NCBI RefSeq assembly: GCF_014203555.1
Contig: NZ_JACHJH010000001.1
Coordinates: 978,013-1,042,012 of the forward strand
Source: Streptomyces olivoverticillatus
GTDB lineage: Bacteria > Actinomycetota > Actinomycetes > Streptomycetales > Streptomycetaceae
DNA length: 64,000 bases
Reading direction: 5' to 3'
Shown here: piece after piece, positions 28,201 to 35,882 of the stretch
Layout of the letters: each line of letters starts with the position of its first letter
Numbering within the stretch: the first letter of the stretch is position 1
The notes under the pieces: model-generated
What the model saw: the letters and a program-made list of their open reading frames with translations, nothing else
Databases searched by the model: none
What the model was told of the DNA's origin: nothing
Position numbers and translations under genes: made by a program

Positions 28201-28776
28201 ATGGCTGTAAGCCTGTCCAAGGGCGGCAACGTCTCCCTCACCAAGGAGGCCCCGGGCCTGACGGCCGTCACGGTCGGCCTCGGCTGGGACGTCCGCACCA
28301 CCACCGGCACGGACTTCGACCTCGACGCGAGCGCCATCGCGGTGAACGCCGGCGGCCGGGTCTACTCCGACTCCCACTTCGTCTTCTTCAACAACACCGC
28401 CACCCCGGACCAGACCATCGTCCACACCGGCGACAACACCACCGGTCAGGGCGACGGCGACGACGAGTCCATCAAGGTCAACCTCGCCGGCCTCCCGGCC
28501 GACGTCGACAAGATCGTCTTCCCGGTCTCCATCTACGACGCCACGACCCGCGCCCAGAACTTCGGCCAGGTCCGCAACGCCTACATCCGCATCGTCAACC
28601 AGGCCGGCGGCGCCGAGATCGCCCGCTACGACCTCAGCGAGGACGCGGCCACGGAGACGGCCATGGTCTTCGGCGAGCTGTACCGCAACGGCGCGGAGTG
28701 GAAGTTCCGCGCGGTGGGCCAGGGCTACGCCTCGGGCCTGGCGGGCATCGCCAAGGACTTCGGCGTCAACGTCTGA
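28201..28776 (+). CDS. TerD-family stress protein
   Basis: A 191-residue calcium-binding TerD/TerE-type protein. It starts [19 protein letters not shown] and has the family's acidic Ca-binding segments ([13 protein letters not shown] and GEGD-like [14 protein letters not shown]), ending [20 protein letters not shown]. Streptomycetes carry many TerD paralogues linked to tellurite, oxidative stress and development. AGAAAGGG lies nine bases before the ATG. A single-gene unit with its own terminator. Confidence 0.95.
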   Translation: MAVSLSKGGNVSLTKEAPGLTAVTVGLGWDVRTTTGTDFDLDASAIAVNAGGRVYSDSHFVFFNNTATPDQTIVHTGDNTTGQGDGDDESIKVNLAGLPADVDKIVFPVSIYDATTRAQNFGQVRNAYIRIVNQAGGAEIARYDLSEDAATETAMVFGELYRNGAEWKFRAVGQGYASGLAGIAKDFGVNV

Positions 28777-28790
28777 CGGTTTTCACGGGG

Positions 28791-28823
28791 GAGGGGCCGC
28801 CCCTGCGCGGAGCGCGGCCCCTC
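28791..28823. terminator. Terminator after terD
   Basis: Perfect 10-bp stem GAGGGGCCGC / GCGGCCCCTC with a 13-base loop, 14 bp after the terD stop. It overlaps the stop of the convergent HExxH gene and may serve both directions. Confidence 0.7.
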
Positions 28824-30303
28824 ACACCACGCCGTCCATGGCGGCGAGCTCCCGGCTGGACGTCTCCACCATCTCCCGCACCATCTCGTCGGGCGACGGC
28901 TTCGCGCCGGGGGCGAGCGGGTCGAGGCTGTATCCGTCGGGGGCGCGGCGCAGCAGCGCTTCGGCGATGCGCCGGCGGGTGTCGGCGAACGTGGCCGCGG
29001 CGGTGATGCCCGGACGGTCGTCGCCGGTACGGTCGTCGCCGATCACGGCCAGAATGGCACGCACCGCGGCGAGTTCGGATTCCGCGAGACCGGCCAGCTC
29101 TTCGGCCACGCCTGCCGCTGCCGGCGATTTCCGCACCCTTTCCGCTTCCCGGAGATAGCGGTGCATCAGCAGATGAAGAATGGCGCCCGGTGGAGGCGGC
29201 GCGGGATCGAGGGCCGTCAGAACGGCGCTCAGCCACTTCGCCATCGCCCGCCCTGCAGGCCCTAGTTCCGGGTCGTACGCGGTGCGGAGCTGCTCGCCCA
29301 GATAGTGCGCGCGTTCGCGTGCGGTGCGGCTGGGTGTCATACAGCCGGGAGGGATTCCGGGTTCCCGTTGTTCGGCCAGCGCGGAGAACAGCGCGAGGTG
29401 TACGTACACATGGAAAGCGGCGAACACCCGGTGCGGGTCCCAGTGGTTGGCCGCGGTGCGGCCGGGTGGATTCCACAGCGACACCACGGTGCGGAGTGCA
29501 GGCGTACGGTCGCCGTCGAGATCCGCGGCCAGCAGGGAATGCGCGTGCCGGAAATCGTAGAGCTTCTGGTGCAGGGATTCGTGCAGCAGGTGTTCCGCGA
29601 CCCACCAGGGGTTGGTGAGCTGTTTCCGGTTCAGGAAGATGATTCCGGTCGTCCGGTACTGGGACGTGGACGACTTCCGCTCCCAGACCCCGGTGCCCGG
29701 GGTGAGCCCGACGACGTGGGTGTGGCTGAGGGCGCTGCGCGAGGTACCGGGCAGGAGTTCGGCGAGGATGCGGGCCGCCTGGCGGAGCATGGCGATCTCG
29801 TCGGGCGTCGGTGTGCACAGTCCGCCGCCGAATTCGCGCTCCATGATCTGCCGAAGGGCCCGTCCGAAGGCGTCGTCGGCGCGGCCCGGGTCCCACACCC
29901 AGGGGGTGCGGGCGGGGTCGCCCAGGTGGGGGCCGGTGGCGCGGACCTCCCCGGCTTCGAGCCGGTGCGCCGTCTCCTCCAGCACGTCACGGCAGATCGC
30001 CATCGGGAGGGGAGGTTCGCTGCCCATGGTGATCCTCGCCAGGGCGTGCTGCACGGCGCAGCGGACGACGGGGTCGCCGAGCACCCGGTATGCGGTGTCC
30101 TCGTCGGCCCCCTCCAGTGCGGCCAGGATCCGCCGGGCGGCGGACAGGCGGGCACCGGCCTTTGCCATACGGCGCTTCACCGCCCTGTGCATCTGTTCCC
30201 GCACATAAGCGCTGTCTCCGAATGGACGGCCTTGCGACAGAACGGCATCGAAATCCGATACGTCCCAGGCCGATACTCCGCCGGCGCCCGCCTGCTCGGT
30301 CAA
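28822..30303 (-). CDS. HExxH-type putative peptide-modifying protein (RiPP-associated)
   Basis: A 493-residue soluble protein. HLLHESLHQKL contains HExxH (His 241, Glu 242, His 245), followed by the block SLWNPPGRTAANHWDPHR (275-292) and VFAAFHVYVHLALF (293-306). Metal-site His plus the W-P...DP-R...GxYxxLxxF-like block is the signature, as I know it, of the mod_HExxH proteins of RiPP clusters, now described as alpha-ketoglutarate-dependent peptide beta-hydroxylases. The first ~180 residues are helical and unassigned. TTG start with GAGGAG nine bases upstream. It follows the 58-codon peptide gene by 25 bp on the same strand, so the pair is almost certainly an operon. A metallopeptidase is the alternative. 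Confidence 0.8.
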   Translation of the reverse strand: MTEQAGAGGVSAWDVSDFDAVLSQGRPFGDSAYVREQMHRAVKRRMAKAGARLSAARRILAALEGADEDTAYRVLGDPVVRCAVQHALARITMGSEPPLPMAICRDVLEETAHRLEAGEVRATGPHLGDPARTPWVWDPGRADDAFGRALRQIMEREFGGGLCTPTPDEIAMLRQAARILAELLPGTSRSALSHTHVVGLTPGTGVWERKSSTSQYRTTGIIFLNRKQLTNPWWVAEHLLHESLHQKLYDFRHAHSLLAADLDGDRTPALRTVVSLWNPPGRTAANHWDPHRVFAAFHVYVHLALFSALAEQREPGIPPGCMTPSRTARERAHYLGEQLRTAYDPELGPAGRAMAKWLSAVLTALDPAPPPPGAILHLLMHRYLREAERVRKSPAAAGVAEELAGLAESELAAVRAILAVIGDDRTGDDRPGITAAATFADTRRRIAEALLRRAPDGYSLDPLAPGAKPSPDEMVREMVETSSRELAAMDGVV

Positions 30304-30328
30304 GGGGATCGACTCCTCTGCGCGCTGC

Positions 30329-30505
30329 TTAGCTTTCTATGTTGTGGTCGTGGTCGTGGTCGTCCGGAAGCGGCGGCTCGACCAGTACGTTGACGGCGTC
30401 GTGCTGGGCCTGCAACTGCCTGATTTCCTCTTCCGACAGCTCGCGGTCGAACTCAAGGGTCACTCTTGTGACCTGCCGGCCTTCCGAAGCTCCTTGATCG
30501 GGCAT
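30329..30505 (-). CDS. Short peptide, candidate RiPP precursor with Asp/His tail
   Basis: A 58-residue acidic peptide, too short for many gene finders and embedded in a longer open frame. ATG at 30505 is preceded by GAGG at seven bases. Residues 11-45 form a strand-plus-helix leader-like region (VTRVTLEFDRELSEEEIRQL), then EPPLP and the tail DDHDHDHN (48-55) ending IES. No Cys, Ser or Thr in the tail, so a lanthipeptide is excluded. It is the first gene of an operon with the HExxH protein. The leader region aligns without gaps to the N-terminus of the divergent methyltransferase (13 identities in 35). Function as a modified peptide is inferred from this context. Confidence 0.75.
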   Translation of the reverse strand: MPDQGASEGRQVTRVTLEFDRELSEEEIRQLQAQHDAVNVLVEPPLPDDHDHDHNIES

Positions 30506-30916
30506 GACTGCCTCGTCTCTGGCGATATCCGATGTTCCCCTGGATGTGGGCTTGGGGAGCGGGTGGGAATGGGGCGAGGAATCCATCCTCGCGGGCAACG
30601 TACGAGCCGGATTCGGGCGGGTCAATGCACGATTGCTGCTGCCCGTGGGCCCCGTGTGAAAACAAGCCAGCTCGCTCAAGAGCAACAACCGGTTGCCGTG
30701 GGCCAGGAGGGGCTCGTGCGCCGGATGGTGTGTGAGAGGCACAGCGGGTGCGGCCTGCCGACCCGGTGAAAGCGACACAAAATGGAGCCGAATACCGGGA
30801 GGCACAGCCCCCGTAATCCCTTGCGAGAAAGGCAAGTTAAGCGAACTCACGCCCGGTGCGCTGCGAACCGGGGTCGGATAGGGTCGTGCGACAGACCTCT
30901 GGGAGGAGGGCACGCC
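30506..30916. other. Divergent intergenic region of the peptide / methyltransferase locus
   Basis: A 411-bp gap without a supported gene. It is richer in A+T than its flanks, especially 30590-30690 and 30770-30850. A possible -10 element TAGGGT lies at 30879-30884 before the methyltransferase gene, but no matching -35 is seen. Short reading frames here lack ribosome sites and look non-coding. Confidence 0.55.
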
Positions 30917-31621
30917 ATGCCCCCGACGGATATCCCGGGAAATGCATCTTCCAAGACTTCTTATGTGACCGTGACCTTCGACCGCGCCCTCACCGCGGCC
31001 GAAGTGGAGCAGTTGAGGCGGTCCACCGACGCCAAGGGTGCCGTCCGACTGCCCCCGGACGTCGGTGCGGCCTACGAACGCGAGAGCCTGCTCGGCTTCG
31101 AGAAGTCCTCGCGGCCGGAGGCCGGCGCCCTGCTCTCCGTCCTCGCCGCGGCCGTGCCGCCGCACGGGCGGGTACTGGAGATCGGCACGGGGGCGGGGGT
31201 CGGCCTCGCGTGGATCACGCACGGCGTGGGCGCCCGCGACGACGTGGAGGTCGTCAGCATCGAGCTGGACGGCGAGCTGGCGGCGGCGGTGGCGAGGGCG
31301 CGGTGGCCGCGGTGGGTGCGCCTCGTCGAGGGCGACGCCCGGGAGGCCCTCGGCCGCCTCGGCTCCTTCGACCTGCTCTTCCTCGACGCCCCCGGCATAA
31401 AGACCCAGGGCCTGAGCGAGATCGTCGCAGCGCTGCGGCCGGGCGGCGTGCTCCTCGTCGACGACATGGCCCCCGACAACGTCGACGATCCGGCCTGGCG
31501 CGACCGCAACTCGGCGATGCGCGAACGGATCTTCGGCGATCCGTTATTGGTCTGCGCGGAGCTCACCTATTCCAGCGGGCTGATCCTGGCCACGCGACGC
31601 ACGCACGCTTCACTCGACTGA
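30917..31621 (+). CDS. SAM-dependent O-methyltransferase with peptide-like N-terminal extension
   Basis: A 234-residue class I methyltransferase of the O-methyltransferase family. Residues 1-55 are an extension whose VTVTFDRALTAAEVEQL segment (17-33) aligns to the divergent 58-residue peptide. The SAM site follows: RVLEIGTGAGVGLAWI (85-100), IELDGE (115-120), EGDAREAL, LLFLDAPG and GGVLLVDDMAP. GGGAGGAGGG stands 8 bases before ATG 30917. A TTA codon encodes Leu 210, so translation should depend on the bldA tRNA. The likely substrate is the peptide or a product of the HExxH enzyme, by inference. Confidence 0.85.
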   Translation: MPPTDIPGNASSKTSYVTVTFDRALTAAEVEQLRRSTDAKGAVRLPPDVGAAYERESLLGFEKSSRPEAGALLSVLAAAVPPHGRVLEIGTGAGVGLAWITHGVGARDDVEVVSIELDGELAAAVARARWPRWVRLVEGDAREALGRLGSFDLLFLDAPGIKTQGLSEIVAALRPGGVLLVDDMAPDNVDDPAWRDRNSAMRERIFGDPLLVCAELTYSSGLILATRRTHASLD

Positions 31622-31742
31622 GGGGGCGCGTACGGGCGGGCGCGACCGGGCGGGCGCGATCGAACCGGGGCCCGTACGGACAAGCGCATACGGGCGGACG
31701 CGAACGACCGAGCGCGATCAAACGGACACGGCCGACCGAGCC

Positions 31743-32387
31743 TCAGTACCCGACCGTGAACCGCTTCCGTCCGTGGCGCGGCCGTTCGGCCTCGTCCAGG
31801 AGGGCCACAGCAAAGTCCTCCATGGAGATCGCCGACGTGCCGTCGGCGCCGATGAGCAGCTCGTCGGCGCCGAGGCGGTAGCCGCCCGTACGACGGCCGG
31901 GCTCCAGGAGGGCGGGCGGGCTCACGTACGTCCAGTGCACGGCGGCATCGGCGGCGCGGCAGGCGTCCAGCTGTCCGGCGCAGGCCAGGGCGATGGGGCG
32001 CAAGGCGGCGGGGACGTAGGCCGGGTCGTCCATCACCAGGCGGCCGTCCGAGCCCGGGACGGTCAGGGTGGCGGCGCCCCCTACGAGCAGCAGCCGCACC
32101 CCACCCACCCGGACGCCGGCCAGCAACGCCTCTGCCACCGCGACGAGTTCGGCTTCGCTACCCGCCGCGGGGCGCGTCGCGCCGATCACGACGTCCTGCC
32201 CGGCGCTCAGCGCGGCCACGTCCTCTCTGTCCGCGGCATTGCCGACGCGTATGCGGACGGCGTCGGGCAGCCCACCCGCACGGGACGGGTCGCGCACGAC
32301 GGCGGTCACCTCGTGACCCCGGGCCAGCGCCTCGGCGACGACGCGGCTTCCGACGTTTCCGGTCGCGCCGAATACGGTGATGCGCAT
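31743..32387 (-). CDS. NAD(P)-binding NmrA/SDR-type reductase
   Basis: A 214-residue Rossmann-fold protein starting MRITVFGATGNVGSRVVAEAL, the GxxGxxG dinucleotide-binding motif of atypical short-chain dehydrogenases. No YxxxK catalytic pair is evident in the usual place, as in NmrA-like redox sensors and flavin-reductase homologues. Substrate unknown. It lies 6 bp downstream of the EamA transporter gene on the same strand, so the two form an operon, divergent from marR and likely under its control. Confidence 0.87.
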   Translation of the reverse strand: MRITVFGATGNVGSRVVAEALARGHEVTAVVRDPSRAGGLPDAVRIRVGNAADREDVAALSAGQDVVIGATRPAAGSEAELVAVAEALLAGVRVGGVRLLLVGGAATLTVPGSDGRLVMDDPAYVPAALRPIALACAGQLDACRAADAAVHWTYVSPPALLEPGRRTGGYRLGADELLIGADGTSAISMEDFAVALLDEAERPRHGRKRFTVGY

Positions 32388-32393
32388 GGGATT

Positions 32394-33272
32394 TCAGCTC
32401 CTTCGAGTGGCAGGTGAGAGTGGACGGCGCGTCTGCGCCACGATCAGTGCGGCGAGGACGACGAGCCCGCCCGCGGCCTGGGCGAGGGTGAGTTCCTGGC
32501 CGAGCACGAGCCAGCCCGCGGTGGTGGCGACCAGGGGGCTGAGCAGGCCGAGGAAAGTGACGTCCGTGGCGGAGAGGGCACGTATCCCCCGGAACCACAG
32601 CGCGTAGGCGAAGGCCGAACCGATGATCGCGAGATAGCCGTAACCGGCCAGGTTCTCGCCCGTCAGCGACGCCGGGGGCGGCCCCTCCACGAGCAGGGCG
32701 ACCGGCAGCAACAGCACTCCCCCTGCGACGAGTTGCCAGCCGGTCACCGCCAGCAGCGGCGCGGGCGCCGCCCACCGCTTGCTGAGCACCACGCCGGTCG
32801 CCATGACCACCGCGCCGCCCACGGCCGCAGCGACCCCGAGCCCGTCCAGCCGCGCACCGGCCCGCAGGACGAGCAGGCTGACCCCGGCCACGCCCGCCGC
32901 CCCCGCGATCACCGTACGGAGGGAGAGGCGCTCGCCGAGCAGCCCGGCGGAGAGTCCGGCCGCCAGCAGCGGCTGCACGGCGCCGATCGTCGCCGCCACG
33001 CCGCCCGGCAGCCGGTACGCGGCGACGAACAGCAGCGCGAAGAACGCCCCGATGTTGAGCGCCCCGAGCACGAGGGCCCGCCACCACCACACGCCTCGCG
33101 GCAGCCGCCGCGTGATCGCCACCAGCACGAGCCCCGCGGGCAACGCCCGCACCACCGCCGCCAGCAGCGGACGCCCCGGCGGCAGCAGCTCGGTGGTGAC
33201 GAGATAGGTGGTGCCCCAGATGGCCGGCGCCAGCGCGGTCGCCAGCACGATCCCGAATCGATTGCTTAGCAC
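32394..33272 (-). CDS. EamA/DMT-family inner-membrane transporter
   Basis: A 292-residue drug/metabolite-type exporter with about ten transmembrane helices in two EamA repeats (first repeat APAIWGTTYLVTTELLPPGRP; second GYGYLAIIGSAFAYALWFRGI). Small-molecule export is expected, substrate unknown. The GTG start at 33272 is inside a palindromic region that contains MarR-type operator candidates. First gene of an operon with the SDR gene. Confidence 0.87.
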   Translation of the reverse strand: MLSNRFGIVLATALAPAIWGTTYLVTTELLPPGRPLLAAVVRALPAGLVLVAITRRLPRGVWWWRALVLGALNIGAFFALLFVAAYRLPGGVAATIGAVQPLLAAGLSAGLLGERLSLRTVIAGAAGVAGVSLLVLRAGARLDGLGVAAAVGGAVVMATGVVLSKRWAAPAPLLAVTGWQLVAGGVLLLPVALLVEGPPPASLTGENLAGYGYLAIIGSAFAYALWFRGIRALSATDVTFLGLLSPLVATTAGWLVLGQELTLAQAAGGLVVLAALIVAQTRRPLSPATRRS

Positions 33273-33336
33273 TAAGCCAATGTAGCTCAGCGCTAAGCTA
33301 TCCCGGCAAGGCTCGGCCCTGGTGAGCTATCTCACC
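33264..33336. promoter_or_regulatory. Operator cluster between EamA gene and marR
   Basis: Three inverted repeats: GCTTAG-CA-CTAAGC (33264-33277, overlapping the EamA start), TAGCTCAGCGCTAAGCTA (33283-33300, one mismatch between arms) and GGTGAG-CTAT-CTCACC (33321-33336). The first two share GCTTAGC/GCTAAGC elements. They fill the divergent promoter gap and are probable MarR sites repressing both directions. Confidence 0.65.
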
Positions 33337-33361
33337 GCTAAGGCATTGCTAGGCTGAGGCC

Positions 33362-33862
33362 GTGGCAGATCACGTCGACCGCGTACTCGAACAGTGGGGC
33401 CGGCAGCGCCCTGACCTGGACGCCTCCCCCATGGCCATCCTCGGGCGCCTCTCGCGCCTGCAGCAGCTGGTGAGCACCGAACAGAAGCGCACGTTCGCGG
33501 CCCACGGTCTGGACGCGCCGTCCTTCGACGTCCTGGCGACCCTGCGCCGCAGCGATCCGCCGCATCTGCTGACCCCCGCCGAGCTGATGCGGTCGGCCAT
33601 GGTCACGTCCGGGGCCATCACCCAGCGGCTCGACCGTCTGGAGGGCCGCGGCCTCGTGACGCGCGCGCCGAGCGAGTCGGACGGCCGCAGCGTCGTCGTC
33701 GGCCTGACGGACGAGGGCCGCGCCCTCATCGACCGCGCGCTGCCGGATCACCTCGCGACGGAGGAGCGCCTGCTCGGCGCACTCACGAGGCCCGAACGGG
33801 ACGCGCTCGCGGGCGCGCTGCGGGGACTGCTGGAGTCGCTGGGCGATGCGGAAGCCCGCTAG
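33362..33862 (+). CDS. MarR-family transcriptional regulator
   Basis: A 166-residue winged-helix dimer. The recognition region is LTPAELMRSAMVTSGAITQRLDRLEGRGLV and the wing RAPSESDGRSVVVGLTDEG, both textbook MarR. GTG start at 33362 with little ribosome site, possibly leaderless. Divergent from the EamA-SDR operon across a palindrome-rich 89-bp gap, so it most likely represses that exporter and itself and releases DNA on ligand binding. Confidence 0.92.
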   Translation: MADHVDRVLEQWGRQRPDLDASPMAILGRLSRLQQLVSTEQKRTFAAHGLDAPSFDVLATLRRSDPPHLLTPAELMRSAMVTSGAITQRLDRLEGRGLVTRAPSESDGRSVVVGLTDEGRALIDRALPDHLATEERLLGALTRPERDALAGALRGLLESLGDAEAR

Positions 33863-33900
33863 TACGGGCCAACAGCCGCACCCCATAAGGTCCGTAACCC

Positions 33901-34524
33901 TCAGGCCCCGGACGGGGAGCCGGCCACGGCCCGCACCGCACCCTCGCGCCCCAGCGCCACGAACGCGGCGAAGAACAGCGCGGATCCCACCGGGATGAAG
34001 TCCAGGCTCGCCGCCATCGTCACGATGCCGAGCCCGATCAGCAGCGGACACCAGAAGCTCGCCCGGTGCTGCACCGAGAGCTGACCGACGAGCCACAGCA
34101 GGCCGACGTAGAAGAGCAGAGGACCGACGGAGTAGACGGCGGGCGTGACGCCGGGATGGCTCTGGATCTGTTCGAAGAGGCGGTCCATGCCGGCGCGGTC
34201 GGCCGAGCGGAGGGCGACGACGATGTCGATGACCGCCTGGGCGGTGACGGCCAGCGTGCCCGCCAGGCCGAGGACCGTCGCCGTACCCGCGCTCCACCGG
34301 CCCGCTCGCCCGGCCGGCTTCGTACGGCGGTGCAGATCGAGGAAGACCACGCCGAAGAGGAGCACGCCCGCCACCAGCGCGAGGTGGCCGGCGACCCAGG
34401 CGAAGCCCGGCCCGTGCTCCGGGTCCGAGAGGCGGATCAGCCCGTACGCCAGCATGCACAGCGGCGCGGCGGTGAGGGCGGTCCGGGCGACGGTGCGGCG
34501 GGCTCCCCGAGATTCTTCGATCAT
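33901..34524 (-). CDS. Integral membrane protein of unknown function
   Basis: A 207-residue protein with about six transmembrane helices (for example LTAAPLCMLAYGLIRL, HLALVAGVLLFGVVFLDL, GLAGTLAVTAQAVIDIVVAL, VYSVGPLLFYVGLLWLVGQL). No catalytic motif is recognisable. ATG at 34524 follows AGGATC; longer upstream frames overlap the small gene at 34700 on the other strand. Converges on marR, 38 bp from its stop. Confidence 0.75.
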   Translation of the reverse strand: MIEESRGARRTVARTALTAAPLCMLAYGLIRLSDPEHGPGFAWVAGHLALVAGVLLFGVVFLDLHRRTKPAGRAGRWSAGTATVLGLAGTLAVTAQAVIDIVVALRSADRAGMDRLFEQIQSHPGVTPAVYSVGPLLFYVGLLWLVGQLSVQHRASFWCPLLIGLGIVTMAASLDFIPVGSALFFAAFVALGREGAVRAVAGSPSGA

Positions 34525-34699
34525 GATCAGATCCTGTCCGCCGGGCGCCGGGCCGGGCATCGGGAACCACCCCGAGCCGCCCCTGACGTGCCCCTGATGC
34601 GCCCCCGGGGTGCCCGCATATATCCGGTTTGCCGGGGATGCGGCACACGGCGAATGCGGCGATCCTGAATGCGTCAGGCGTTCGCCAAGGAGGTCAGCC

Positions 34700-34885
34700 A
34701 TGTCCATGCTCGACAAGCTCAAGGGCCTGCTCAAGGGGCACGAGGACCAGGCCCGGCAAGGCGTCGAAAAGGCCGGCGACGCGTTCGACACGAGGACGGG
34801 GAACAAATACCAGAGCCAGACCGACACCACCCAGCAGAAGCTGAACGAGCAGCTCGGCAACCGCCCTCCCACGGACGAGCAGTAG
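34700..34885 (+). CDS. MT0933/Rv0909-type antitoxin-like protein
   Basis: A 61-residue amphipathic, highly charged protein (MLDKLKGLLKGHEDQARQGVEKAGDAFDTRTGNKY). The repeated helical K/E pattern and the DxxTGxKY segment match the small antitoxin family typified by Mycobacterium MT0933/Rv0909. The ribosome site AAGGAGGT is perfect. No toxin gene follows; only a terminator and a convergent GNAT gene. A general stress function is an alternative. Confidence 0.78.
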   Translation: MSMLDKLKGLLKGHEDQARQGVEKAGDAFDTRTGNKYQSQTDTTQQKLNEQLGNRPPTDEQ

Positions 34886-34899
34886 ACGCCGAAGGCCGC

Positions 34900-34928
34900 A
34901 GGGCGGGTCCCGCACCGGGGCCCGCCCT
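34900..34928. terminator. Terminator after the antitoxin-like gene
   Basis: Stem AGGGCGGG / CCCGCCCT, extended inward by CCC/GGG pairing, 15 bp after the stop codon. Confidence 0.65.
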
Positions 34929-34968
34929 TGCCGTGCCACGCCATATGGGATTCCAGTGAGGCCCCGCC

Positions 34969-35532
34969 TCACCACAGCCTGTCGATTACCCCCGGATACA
35001 GCTCGATCCGGCATCCTCGGAACGCCTCCGCGTCACGCTTCGCACGGTCCGTGAAGAATGACGCCACAGTCACCTTGTCGAATCCCTCCCGGTCGCTCGG
35101 GAAGGGCTCCTGCGGCGTGCCGCCGACCAGGACCGTGCCCTCCAGCACCTGCCAGCCCGCGCCTTCATAGAAGCCGCGCAGCTCGCGATCGCAGGTGAAC
35201 AGCCCCAGATCCGCACCGCGTTCGGCGATTTCCGTACGGGCGGCGGCCACGAGCCGCCGCCCGTGCCCCCGTCCGCGGTGCGCCTCGTCGGTGGCGACCG
35301 CGCTCAGCCCCGAGGCCCGGTAGGTACGGCCCCGGTGGACGATGTCCTTGGTGAGGATCTCCAGCGCGGCCGTCACCACGCCCTCCGGCGTGACGAGCAG
35401 CATGGGGACGGGCCGCAGCGCCGGGTCGTGCGGACCGGCGAGTCCGGGCCACGCCTGTTCGCGCAACTCCTCTGCCTGGACGCACAGTTCCGCGGGAACC
35501 TCCCCTTCCGTCTCATACGTTCTGACCTTCAT
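34969..35532 (-). CDS. GNAT-family N-acetyltransferase
   Basis: A 187-residue acetyl-CoA-dependent transferase. The acetyl-CoA pyrophosphate loop is in AHRGRGHGRRLVAAA (about 88-102), and LGLFTCDRELRGFYEGAGWQ is the usual motif B. Substrate unknown; the overall pattern resembles aminoglycoside 2'-N-acetyltransferase-like GNATs of actinomycetes. ATG at 35532 or the GTG immediately before it may be used. Confidence 0.88.
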   Translation of the reverse strand: MKVRTYETEGEVPAELCVQAEELREQAWPGLAGPHDPALRPVPMLLVTPEGVVTAALEILTKDIVHRGRTYRASGLSAVATDEAHRGRGHGRRLVAAARTEIAERGADLGLFTCDRELRGFYEGAGWQVLEGTVLVGGTPQEPFPSDREGFDKVTVASFFTDRAKRDAEAFRGCRIELYPGVIDRLW

Positions 35533-35640
35533 CACCGGAACCTCACACCTCCGCTTACGCCGCTCACATCAGCGCCCTGGTAAACCCGTGGTTACACCGG
35601 CCATGCCCGTTGGTGCGCGCCATTTGTTACGGAGCCCGGT

Positions 35641-35673
35641 GTTCACCCTTCATTCACGAGCAGTTGAACACGT
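35641..35673. promoter_or_regulatory. Candidate PHO box
   Basis: Consecutive 11-bp units GTTCACCCTTC, ATTCACGAGCA and GTTGAACACGT resemble the direct-repeat units (GTTCACC-like, 11-bp period) bound by PhoP in Streptomyces. About 210 bp upstream of the M4 protease start. Weak to moderate match. Confidence 0.4.
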
Positions 35674-35799
35674 CTTCGATTCCGCTCAACTCACCGCATA
35701 GCGGAGCCAATCAACCGCTCATCGGAAAACGCCAGATCAAATCCTTGTTGCGCCCCTGTCAATGACGGGGGATCGATGGCACTCTCTCCTCAATTCACT

Positions 35800-35828
35800 C
35801 CTGCAGAACCCCTGCAGAACTCCTGCAC
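35800..35828. repeat. Tandem 11-bp repeat CCTGCAGAAC(C/T)
   Basis: Two full copies and a 7-base partial copy, 55 bp before the protease start codon. It may be a regulator site or mere slippage product. Confidence 0.5.
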
Positions 35829-35882
35829 CACGGGCGGCTCCACCCACCAGGGCCGCCTCAACCCCCCTCATAGGAGACAGAG

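Larger units (their letters stand above)
35533..35882. other. Promoter region of the M4 protease gene
   Basis: A 350-bp non-coding gap. At 35641-35673 are three 11-bp units beginning GTTCA, ATTCA and GTTGA (PHO-box-like; separate entry). At 35800-35828 are two and a half tandem copies of CCTGCAGAAC(C/T). The rest is A+T-rich compared with the genes, consistent with a regulated promoter. Confidence 0.55.

Noticed and set aside
28822..30303. HExxH protein as a classical zinc metalloprotease
   Set aside because: No signal peptide or membrane segment and no downstream ExxxD or Met-turn. The block after HExxH and the adjacent short peptide fit the peptide-modification family better; not fully excluded.
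30782..30916. 45-codon N-terminal extension of the methyltransferase
   Set aside because: Arg-rich non-coding-looking translation, and the ribosome site GGAGGAGGG fits ATG 30917.
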